Shown here: positions 25,301 through 37,700 of the stretch, piece after piece
Numbering within the stretch: position 1 is the first letter of the stretch
How the letters are laid out: each line of letters begins with the position of its first letter
NCBI GenBank assembly: GCA_037127315.1
Contig: JBBBDQ010001122.1
Coordinates: 6,093,001-6,157,000, forward strand
Length of the DNA stretch: 64,000 nucleotides
Source: Ascarosepion bandense
Taxonomy: Eukaryota > Mollusca > Cephalopoda > Sepiida > Sepiidae
Direction: 5' to 3'
Translations under genes and position numbers: made by a program
The notes under the pieces: generated by a model
What the model was told of the DNA's origin: nothing
What the model saw: the letters and a program-made list of their open reading frames with translations, nothing else
Databases searched by the model: none

Positions 25301-28300
25301 AAAATATTCAGTTTAAATACAGGAGCTGTAATGAAAATGACTTCATTTCAGTTTAAACTATTTTCCTGTTCCTTTGTGATGTCTATTTCAATTTTATTCA
25401 AATTGCATATTTTAATTTAATGAAAAAATATAAAATATTTCTGGAAGCATTTTTTTTTTTAAGTTTTAAAGAATAATTCTATTTATTGCTGAATAATTTG
25501 AATAAAATCTTAAATTTAGCTGATGTTTTTTTTTTTTTGGTTAGGGTTTTCTTTGAATTTGATTTTATTGTTCAGCCCAGAATTTAGGCTCTTCTGACTG
25601 GGTAAGAGGAAAATGAACAACTTCATAATCTTATTTCAAACTTAGTTAAATTGTATATATGAATGTGTGTGCTAGTATGTATATTAAATGGCACATGTGT
25701 GTTATTTGTGCACAATACTAAAAAATACACATATATATATATATAATGTTATATATGTGCATGCAAAATCACATGCAGACAGTGCATGACAGACAGAAAA
25801 TCAAACTCATCTTTTATAATATAGATCTTCTCACATGACTCTTTAACTATATATTTTTAATGATTATATTAATATTGTTGTAATTTTTGAGAAGATCTAT
25901 TTATTACTTAACATAAATAGAAAACTGATCCCTCATTTCATATCCAGTAGAAGTTTATATCACTGCTAGTTTATCTCTGCTGTCAAAAATGAGTTATTTT
26001 GTTAAGTCCTAAATAACATTAGTAGGTTTTTCACATGTGAGTCTTAAAATATATTTTTTCCAAATATTATTTCTGTAGTCTGTTCTTTCCACTTTCTGCC
26101 ATCGATGTGTGAGTAGTTTAATGGTTAGCGGCATAAAATGAGAAATCAGAGAGACAATTTCTCGATTCCAGTCAGGTTCATTTGGTGCTTACTTTTACTT
26201 GACTTATAAACAAAAACTATAAAAATGATATCTTAACTCTCTTAGATTATAAAAATGGGAAATTAAAACAAATATGAATTTCCTAGAGTTAATATTCTTT
26301 TAAATGGTGTGATGCACCTTGAAGCATTTCATGTGCAATTGAGTTGTGCATTCTTTGCACTACGTTATCAGACATGTGGGTGGTGTAATGGTTTGTGGCT
26401 TGGCATTGGAAATTAGAGAATCAGATTTAAATTTCAGGTATGTTGGTTACATTAAATTATGTGCAAATACACTTGGGAAAGATGTGAATTCATTTCCACC
26501 TCCGTCTATGGGTTAAATAGTAGGGCTTATATCTGAAAAATTCAGTTATTTTCCAAAAAAAATTGTTAATGCCAAAAAAAAAAAAAAAAAAAATCCAAAA
26601 TATATTTTGTTTTTAAATAACACAAAAAGGTTGATAAGCTGTCAAAAACAATTGCATCAAGCAATCAATCACTCAGTCAGTTAAGTGCCATACATGATAC
26701 ATGCTTTGGGCAATCATGTCTCGAAAGAGACATGGCTGACTTGGCAGAAGATTATCCCGCAGTAGGTTGCCATTGCTTTCTGCGGTAGACTGGTTGCCGA
26801 CCATGGCTATAGAACCCAATCTCTCCTGCTATTTAACCCATAACTGGAAGGAAGAGATGGATTAATACCTTTCCCAAGGGTATTTGTGTGTAAGTGGATG
26901 CAAGGAATTCAACTGGAATTTGAACTCAGCTCCCAGATTTGTTGTTCCAAGCCGATTTCCACTGCACCACAATGCACATCCACCCATCAAGCAATTCACT
27001 CATAAACACATTTGAACATTCTGAATCTTGGTGTTGTCAGTGCATGAGTGATAACTATATTTACCTCCCTTGCACTGGCAATATTAAGTTACTTATGTTA
27101 CAGATAAAAATACATCACTTCAAGCATTATTATTATTTTTATTTTTTTATTTTTTTAATCATATCACCCCGAGCAAGGCGGTAACACCACTGATGTGCAG
27201 GGGGCTACATAGGAGTGAAAAGATTGTAAAAGAGAAAACCGGAAACTGCATCCTAAACAGGAAACAAGGAATGAGCCTCTTCACCTGTTCAATAGACGAG
27301 GGTGGAGTGTGAACCGGGCGATAGTTTAGTCTATCTACTCCAATTAAAAAAAAAAAAAGTGAGAAGATTGGAAAAGAGAAAACCGGAAACCGCATCCTAA
27401 ACAGGAAACAAGGGATGAGCCTCTTCATCTGTCCACGCTCAGTCACGGGAAAGTACACCTTCTTCATCCAGATTATTTTTCTTGAAAGCTCATAACTGCT
27501 CAGTTCCATATCTGAAATATAAACGAAGCAGTTTCTAAGAAATTAATGGATTTATTTTTAATCCGAACTTTATATTACTTCAGACTCACTATAATAATAT
27601 TTGAAGTAATATAAATGTTGGATTAATAATAAAACTATTAGTTCTTTAGACAGACATCGTCTTACTACAGCTGTGTGAATAGAATTGGTCTATATTGCTC
27701 GTTTATTGAAGTAATTTAGCATGAAATAAGTAGCTAAGATTGGTTGGGACCAAGTGTCTAGTGAGAAAGTATGAATAAAGCCTAGTGTAGAGAGACAAGT
27801 AATTTAATAATGTCAATCACCTGATATCAGTTTCAGTCAATTATGAAAATCAAAGTAGCTTAAAAATAATTTACATTATTTACACTTGAATGTGCATTGT
27901 GGTGCAGTAGATATCATCTCGGAACAAGAAATTGGACAGCCGAGTTTGAATTCCAGTTAAATTTTTTGCATTCACTCATGCCCAATTACTCTTGGGAAAG
28001 GTATTAATCTGTCTCTTCTCTCTCCAGCTATGAGTTAAATAGCAGGATAGATTGGGTTCTGTAGCCTTGATTGGCATCTAGTCTACTGCAGGAAGTAATG
28101 GCAACCTATTGCAAGAAAATATTCTGCCCAGTCAGTCATGTTGCTTCCGAGACATGATCGCCTAAGTGTTTATTACATGTGGTACTTAACTGACTGATAC
28201 TTAAACTGTTGTCATCTTTGTTGCTATTATCACAGCATCTTATTCCTTGTGCCTACCTTCTCAAGTGCTTGTCTACCGAGGTACATTACATTCTCTTATG

Positions 28301-31300
28301 CCCAAATACTGTTGGAAAAGACATCTCCTTCCTCCAGGTATAGGTTACTAGCAGTATAGCCCGGTCTTGCTCGGGTGTAATGAAAGCTTTAAAACTAATC
28401 CATGGTCCTGGAGCTCAGACTCTTTGGACGTTGGCACGAAAGACTAAAAAGCATAAGTTGTTTCCAATTAAAGCAAAACCATAGACTGAAAGAAAAATGA
28501 ATGGATGTAAGTCAAATTTTGATTTCCTGGTATCAATATCAAAAAAGTTTTTTTTTCATCGTAAACTGAATTTTGAAGGCTAAATAAGTCCTCTGAGTAA
28601 ATGGTATCATGGCTGAGACTAAGAACTACAATTATACCTAATTAGAGCCAAACCCGAAGCAAAAACTAAAATAAAAGGGCTGAAAAAAATACAGATATAC
28701 AGGCAGATAAACAGACGCACACACAAACATCTTGCCTTTTATATATATATATATTATAAATTTTTTGCACTAATGTTAAGAACTGCAACCTTGTAACTTC
28801 TGAACATCGTTTCTTATGTCTTTGTCTATGAGTGTATCAAATTTGATTAAAATCGGACCACTCCTTCTATAACCCGATTTTTTCGATTATCGATTTTCGA
28901 TATTTATCGGCGGTACCTCGACACAAAACCTAGCTAAGAACACTCGCAGACGCTTATATTACAACTGTGTAAATTTTCAAGAAAATCGGTTCGGAGTCTA
29001 TAGGTAACGGACACACACAGACACATACACACACACTCAGACAAAGTTCCGTTTATGAATAAGTTTAGATATCCTGAAAATTCATTGTTATTTTTGTTTT
29101 TGTAAATTGTTAACATATCACTCAATATGTCCCAGGCATGACATATAGATGGCGCTACCAATAAAAAATTTATATGATTTTTATGAAACTTCAAATGGCA
29201 CGTGACAAAATTTGGGCCCAATCGGATTATTAGTTTACAAATTACAGTTATTTAATCTACAGGGTTAGATTGTTCTTATTTTGTACTGTGTGACTATTGT
29301 TTAATCATTGTGTTTGTTTGTCAATTTGGTGACAGTAATTGTGCATTGCCTAAGAAACCAGTTGTAAATGAATGCAAACTCCACTGAACAGTCATCCTAA
29401 TAAGCCACATAACAGAACTCATTATCCAAATTCTGATGACTAGAGCATGCAGCAGCATCAAACTAGAGATAGAACAAGAACAGTGTGGGTTTGCCAAAGA
29501 CACCAGAACAAGAAATGCAATATTTATGCTCAGAATGTTATTGGAAATGCAGAAGGACATGTTTCTGTTTTTTATAGATTATGCAAAGGCATTTGACAAA
29601 TTATTCCACAAAGATCTGTTAGAACTGCACAGCAAGCTTGACAAATTCAGGAAAGATAATCAAGTATTAGAATAGCTGAACATGTGTTCCAAAAGCTAAG
29701 CAGAGTATTAAGAGACAGAAAAGTTTTGTCAGAAACAAAGAAAAGACTATCTGTTCTCATGTATATCAGTCTCCTCAAAGATGAGGAAGAGACTTGAAGC
29801 AATAGAAATATGGTTCTACAGAAAGATATGAAGGAAAACCATGGGCCAAATATGTGAGCAACAAGGTTTTGGTGAGAATGGAAACAAAAAGGAAACTTAT
29901 ACTTGGTATTAAGAAGAGGTGATTGAAATTTCTGGGGCGTGTAATGAGGAAGGATGGCTTAGAAAATCTGATACTCACAGGATAGATTGACGAAAATAGA
30001 GACAGGAAAGCAGCATGTAACATACTTAATGGACTTGAGAAGATGGGTGGCAGAACAAGGTTTCGTAGAAATAACAAATAGGCAAAACTTATTAAGAGCT
30101 ACAGCTGGCAGGAAGATGTGGAGAGACATGATCACTTATGTCCTGAAGAGACACAACATGTAAAAGAATAATAATTGTGAGTTCAATCCCTTGCTTGAGT
30201 AGTGCAGACTCTTTTTTGGTTGGGCTGAGAACTTTTAGTACTACTCTGTGTGGTTTTGTGTTGAACAGCAAATTATAAAATTGTTAAACAAAAATACAGA
30301 CATTCCTGAAGTTGAATTAGTTATTTGCAATACAAGGCATTTGTAGAACCACTCAGCTTGATATGATAATTTGCAAGCAGTGAATATTTACATATTATTA
30401 TGCTTATGTAATCGCAATACATTAGCAATAGCCAAAATAGTTTAGAGAGTTGCTGTGGAAAAAGATTTTATTTTATGACGGAAAAAAAAAATTCTTGCTA
30501 TATACTTTTTTTATGATTTTTTAAAAGTTTTTTCTTTTTTTTTTTTGCTTAACAATCAACAAAAAAGATAATTACTACATAATATACTGTAGTTTTTAGT
30601 GTTAAATGTGCTTGTTAAAGAATTTCTTCAAAGGAGTATAAAATGACACTTGTAATGTTTATCTAAATCTAAACTTATTTATAAATGGAACTTTGTCTCT
30701 GTGTGTGTCCGTTACCTATAGACTCCGAAACAGCTGAACCGATTTTCTTGAAAATTTACACAGTTGTACTATAAGCGTCTGCGAGTGTTCTTAGCTAGGT
30801 GTTGTGACGAGGTACCCTTGATAAATATTGAAAATCGATAATCAAAAAAATCGGGTTATAGAAGGAGTGGTCCGATTTTAATCAAATTTGATACACACAT
30901 AGACAAAGACATAAGAAACGATATTCAGAAGTTTCACGGTTGCAGTTCTTACAATAGTGCAGAAAATCGATTTTTTATATATATATATATATAAGGCAAG
31001 ATGTTTGTGTGTGTGTCTGTTTATCTGTCTGTATGTCCTTTATACAAATCCACAATTTTTATCCGATTCTCACCAAACTTCATACAAATATTCTTTAGGC
31101 TGAGTCTGAACTCCAGGACCATGGATTAGTTTTAAAGCTTTCATTACACCCAAGCAATGCCAGGCTATACTGCTAGTTATAACTAATTATGCAACTGTAG
31201 GTTTATCATTTATGACTTTTACTAAGAAAGACATTGTAGGATTTCAATCACTCTCCCCTTTTTTTGAAGTGCATTTTATTCAAGTGTGTCAGATGGAATT

Positions 31301-34300
31301 ATCTTTTACATCCAAAATTAAATCAATTGCCTACATATTGTATCTGTTATTTTGTATTAATTTTTTTTTCCTTTTTTTGACAGTAGAATTCACTCATTAC
31401 AAGGCTGAAGAGCCACTGTCAGAAGTGGTCATGATGAATGAGGTGTGCGATATGAATATATTTTGAACTTCTTTTTGCAGTTTTAAACTACTCAAAATAG
31501 AGATAAAGAAAAACCTCCCATTGAGACTACAGCATTCAGTCCTTTTCCTTGACATGTCAGTTGCCTTTTGCCTTGCTGATTAGGTCATGGTGATTTTTCT
31601 GCTGCATTTATTCAAATCTAACCTTATAGCTATTTCTTATTTTTCTCAAATGCCTAATATGATGCCATCTTTTTTCAAAATGGAATCCTATTGGAGAGGC
31701 TTATTCTTTATTTCTGATCTTTCTACAAAAAGAATCTGAAAGTTATAATAAAAAAGCAATTAGAATAAAAGATTAAATTAAGATAAAAGAAACATAATTT
31801 AAAAAAAAAATAATGAACATGAATTGACAATACTTCTTCTGAAAAAGTTTACAAAAAAATGAATTCTATTATAACTGATCCATAGAATTGATGGAATCTA
31901 AATAAAATATGTCATAAAATTTTTGTCTACAATTAATCTTGGTATATGTTTCAAGATTTTTATTCTCTTTATCAGCCAAAGATTTACATCAATTTAATTC
32001 TTAATTACCAAATGCCACAGTATAATACAGATTTTCAACAAACAATTATTCAATTTTCTAAAAAAAAAAAGAAAATAATTCAGTAATTCAAACTTCTTAC
32101 AGAAGAAAAAGAGCTAAAAATGAGGAGGAGAAGTGGGGAAGGTGGTTTGCACAATATAATGTAATCACCAATATTACTAGTAAATAAAAATGGTACTGTA
32201 TCAGTTGGTTGTGTAAAATAAGGAATAATATATGGTTAGAGTTGAATCTCTCTGGAGGTTCTCTGTGACCTGATTAGTGATGCAGCTGTTACATTTAGAC
32301 AGGTTTCTTCGAGGGGGAAAAATGATGCAAGTTAATCTTAAAGTATTTTTAAAATGTTATTTTTCATTTGTTTCTAACTGATAGCTTCAGAATGATGGTC
32401 TGAGAGTTGTGATAAAAAGCAGCTTTAATTAAAATGAGGAATACTTGTTGAGAAATGTGTAATAACATATTACTTCACCTAAAAAAATTGAAAAAATATT
32501 GAACTCCTCCTTTGTGTTATTGCTTTTACAGAATTTCAGTCAATCAATTTAACTGCCTTCAGACATAATAGTAGCAAAACACAGTAACAAAAGTATCATT
32601 TCAATGCTGGCATGAAAACAAATTCCTACTACACTACCTTCAACCATATCATGATTCAAAAGATTGAAAATTCCATTACCTAAATTTATTTTAAATATCA
32701 AAATTTAGAGCCAAAGAAAATATACAGAATAAAAATATTAGTCATATAAAACCAATTTGGTCTCACTATTTTTTACCCCTCCTCTTTTTATCACCTCTTG
32801 CGGATATGCTCCTCCTCCTCCTCCTCCCTGGAGTTTTAGATATGCATGTATATGTATTCTTGTTGCTTTGTTATCCAGTGTTTTGTCAAAGACATTAAAG
32901 TGTGTATGTATGTATGTTTCTCCTGTACTTAATCATGTTTTTGTGTGAGTTTTATTTGTCTTAGACAGTACTTTCTTTTGGTGTCTCTGATTATCCTTTC
33001 TTTATTCCCTGGAGATATTGACAGGCACCCGAAAAAGACCCAACAGTTGAAATGTGCCAAAATGAAAATCCAAGTTGAAGAACTTTTGTATAACATTAAC
33101 TTTTTAGTGCCCGGACATGGTTGCTAAATTTAGCAAAAATCATAACTTGAATTATGAATTGTATTTTAACATGATGTGTACATACATATTGTATTTTAGT
33201 CTTTTTCATTTATATTATCAATAAAAATATAATAATCCAAATTAATGCTCACTTGGTATATAAAGGAAAAACAAAATCAGTTTTAAAATCTATTCTGCTT
33301 TTGCAACAATAGGCACTAAAAGGTTAATCACATGTATTTTCTTTTTAAAATTCTTTTTAGAAATGTCCTAATACAGAAATGTCCTAATACAATTGATATA
33401 AACTGTCATAATAAATATCTATAGTACTATAAATTGTATGATTTTTACAAGATCATTTGCTTAGTTTTGACTGACACTAGGGCCCTATGGTGAAAAAAAA
33501 ATTGTATTTATTTTTCAAGTTGTGTGTGAGAGTTGTGTGAGGCTGTGTTGAGATTGACTTTTCAAAGTCCAGCCCAAACATATCTCAGCCACTGGTGGGA
33601 AGTAAAAATCAGCAGGTACTTATACATAGTCTGATGACTGCCTAAGGTAGGAAACTGCCAGTTACCATGCAGTGGTGATTTCTGTCGAGACTGTTTCTTT
33701 ATAAACACTCTATCTCTGATAAATATAACAAACACACAATAGATACAATATTTTCTGTTTGAATTTGTGAGATGAGGAGTTATCATTATTTACCCGGCTG
33801 ATATTCAGACTGTTGTTCTCATTTTTGTTGTTATTACAATGTTTTGGTTAGTGTGCCTTTTGGCCTTCAAGGGTATATTTATCCAAGCAACTTCTAAGGT
33901 ATTCTGAACTAAACCCTTTATTTAATCTATAGGAGTAGATCGTTTTTGCTTCACTGCTCATGTCTAGGGATATCTTGTCTAGTTCTTATTTTTTAGTACT
34001 GCTTAGTTATTGCTTGCTCTATTTCCACTGAATCAAAGTACACACTTCCTGGACCAGTAATTGAACTTACAATTACTATGTCACCAAATTCATGAACCAG
34101 TCTACTAAGATGTTATGCCAGAGCAATAGCCTAGTGGATTAAAGCATCTTGGGGACAATGGCCTAGTGGATTAAGGCATCTTGGAAGCAATCGCCTAGTG
34201 TATTAAGGTGTCTCGGGGCAATAGCATATTAGTTTGTGAATTTGGTGACTGAAATAACCAAACAGTACTAAAAAATAAGAACTAGATAAGATATTCCTAA

Positions 34301-34675
34301 ACATGGACAGCAGAGTGAAAAGTCTACTCTTATAGATTAAATAAAGGGTTTAATTCAGAATTTCCTGTAGGTTACCTGGATCAATATACACCTGATGAAG
34401 GCCGAAGGGCCCAATGGCCAAAATGTTGTGATAACAACAACGAAAATGAAGATAATCATCTGAATGTAAGTAGTGTAAATAATATATTATCGTCTAAATT
34501 TTTTTTAGGTTGTTATTTCTAAATGCTATGTGTTATACATGCGTCTGTTAAATATATTAATTTGTGAAGACTGATAATAAATTTTTACCTCATGCATATT
34601 TAAATGAACAAATGAATTTATTTCCAACAATTTTGTATTAACTTGGTTTGGTTTTTTTTAATCTTCAGTGTTTTA

Positions 34676-34747
<72 letters not shown>

Positions 34748-37700
34748 TTTGAAGTATTTTTGTTTGAAGTTATTACATTGCTGCAAAGGTTTCCAGCATT
34801 TTTTTTTTATCTTAATGAAATACTTCTTGATCTTGTAACATCATTATTCAGTATTTCCTCTGACATTCTATGACCTTACGTTTCCTTTCAGGTATAAAAG
34901 TTTTTATCATAAAAAATTGATTCTGGTTTTGATTTTAAAAATTCTTTGAGAAAATTTTTAAGATGTTGAATTCGTTGGAACTCCTGATCAAAGAATATTT
35001 TTTGTGTTGATTTCTTTATAATATCATAAATAATAAATAGTTGATTGACATTTTTATAATCTTGTAAATAAACAATCTAACAACTAAATAGTGTGTAATA
35101 TCTTTGTTATTAAAATTCTAAACATTACCCTTCAAAACAATAAACATTAACGATGCAGTATACAGTAATAGTCCTTTCAAGAGAAAAACATCCTTTTGAC
35201 ACATTGTTTTTTTTCCAGGTGAAACTTTGCCAATTTCCATTTCACTATGCAAAAAAAACCAAAAAGACCTGGAAAATTTGGCATCAACTTTTTTTTGGAA
35301 TTAATCTCATAATTCTGCAGATTCACTTTGTATTTCCTTGTTTCATTTTGAGGTTTTTATTTTGCTACAAGAACATGGAAAAAAACCTTATTGTAACATC
35401 TGTCATAAAAGTCTTTTTGTTAGAAAGTTGGATATACCACCAATACTCTCAGTAGGAAAGAGAGCAATCCCTTCATTATAGGCTTGAGTCATCTTAAATA
35501 TGTCTTTGGATTATCTTCAGTTCTTAACAGAATAAAAGTAATGGTACTATTAATTCTCAGATCAATCCACTTGTAGAATTACAGGCAAGTCTATATTCTA
35601 TAGGATGGATTACTTTTGGTTGCATTGTTAGTAATTGTCTTTTGGTTAGCTAACACATTTATTAGTCTTTCCATGTTGTTGTATACAGAGAATATTTCTA
35701 CCAATCAATACAATAGCATTAGTCACTACTCCCACAATCGGGCTTTAATGTACTGACTGCATTTCCTGCAGAGGGGTAAGACTAATGCAAACCAGATATA
35801 TGCATACCCCTTTTTGATACCAGTGCAAGCCAGGCCCATGTCTCCCCCTTTTTGACACCAATGCAAACTGAACTACGTCTCCCCCTTAGAAATCAAGCCT
35901 CTGCCTCTCCTTTCTGACACCTATAATAAAGGCATTGCACCAGTACAAACCAGACTTGTATCTCCTCCTTTTTGACACTAGTGCAAACTAGATCTACACC
36001 TACCTTTTTCATGGTTCATTATGATTTTTTTGTATGTGAGACACATTCAGCATTAAATAACCCAAAAAGGATGTGTCATTAAACCCACTAACCTAACCAG
36101 CACAAATTAATCCTACCAAACTTATATGAATAGGAGCTTATTCAGTTCGTTACATCTCTCTTGTAGCATTCAACATGTAGTCTTATTTTTATTTATGCTA
36201 ACAGAAAATAGCCATTTGATATCCAGCTTTCTTCTTTTCTGAATTATGAATGATCATGACATTTGCTGAATTTCCTTTGTTATGTCTGCAACTTTTGGCT
36301 GCATTGTCTGAATGATCCTGTATAAAAGATTTCCTTCAATGAATCACCGCTTCTTACTTTCTCAGCATCATGTCATGTCAAGTGTGTCACTGTATATAGT
36401 GTTTCTATTAATCAGTACAAAATTACGAGTCTATTATAACGGACAGATATGAATAACAACTGGCTATTCAACCCATCACAACAAATGAACTTAAGCTTTT
36501 GCTTGACATTAACTTTGTGTAACCATTTTGGTTAGCAGATAATAATGTGGATCTCCCTGCTCCATTTACTATGATGTTTTTGCTGGGAAAGAATTAACTT
36601 AGTGGAACAAATGCAGCAAAAATATAGCATTCAATTTCTTTTATTAAAGTTTCAAGATTTTAATCATTTGTTAAATCTGCATGTTGCGCTGTTTACTTTC
36701 TTCATGTAGAATTCCATGTACATACTTCTTCTCTTTCCCAGCAATATGTTGACTATTTTTGGCTTCCTTTTCATTCTAATTTTCATTATACTGTAAAGAA
36801 CATCCAGTGTGTAAAACCTAGTCTTTTTCTTATGTAAATTAGAATTCTTTGTCTCGGATGACTCTTTTTCTTTCTGTTCTGAATTCTATTGTTGAAGAAT
36901 AATTAGAAAAGGTTTGTTTAAATTGACAGAAGTTCAGCATTCAAAAAGGTGTCCATGTGTTTTGCAAGTCTTTTTTCCAGCTAAGCCAGTTTGTTGCAAT
37001 ATTTATGTTTCAGCATATTGACAACGTGATGAGTGGCTATGGAGATCAGATCATGCAGGCTGTGGTCTTCATCTTGGAGGGCGAACACAGTGTTGACATC
37101 AAGGAACAGGTAACACAGACAATTTCTTCTTTGTTCACTGTGGTCTTTAGGATTGTATAGATCTGCTTTATATTTCTTTGTTTTGCACTGAGGTTCATAT
37201 TATACAGTATAGCCTTGAGGTTATGTAAATATGACTGTGATAGAAAAATCTCTTTCCCTTTGAATTTATTTAGTTTTCCTAATACTTTCACACTCAATTG
37301 TTGCTATTTTTATATTAAAAATCAAAACAAGAAGGTTTTAAAGTCAAAAGCAAACACTAGTTATTGATGGAGAAAATCTTTCATTCATTCTTCTTATCAG
37401 GTCCCACCCAATCCCCTTTTACCTATTAAGTTGGGTCCTTGTAACAACATGTCATATGACTGAATACTCTAAAATAGGCATAAACAGAAATCTCTTAGGT
37501 TTGAAAAAAAATCTTGTCACACTTGAAATTAGAAAAGAAACAAATGCTTCTTTGGTCTTAATTAAAAAATATTCAGTTGAGATAATATTTCTCCTCCTTG
37601 TCAATAACATAATCCTATCTGGCAAATTCTTGATCTCTAGGTCGAAAAATGCTTCAGGTTTCAATGCAAAGAAACACTCTAACTTTTCATAATTAGTGAA

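Noticed and set aside
27159..27509. 116-codon minus-strand ORF with repeated peptide
   Set aside because: The peptide repeats because the "GTTCACACTCC" DNA repeat is in tandem; the same frame is broken in other copies.
29775..30077. 100-codon minus-strand ORF
   Set aside because: Antisense shadow of the second RTE-like fragment.
34095..34215. CRISPR-like array (38-bp units)
   Set aside because: Units are contiguous with no unique spacers, diverge from one another, and match the head of a SINE in a eukaryotic intron.
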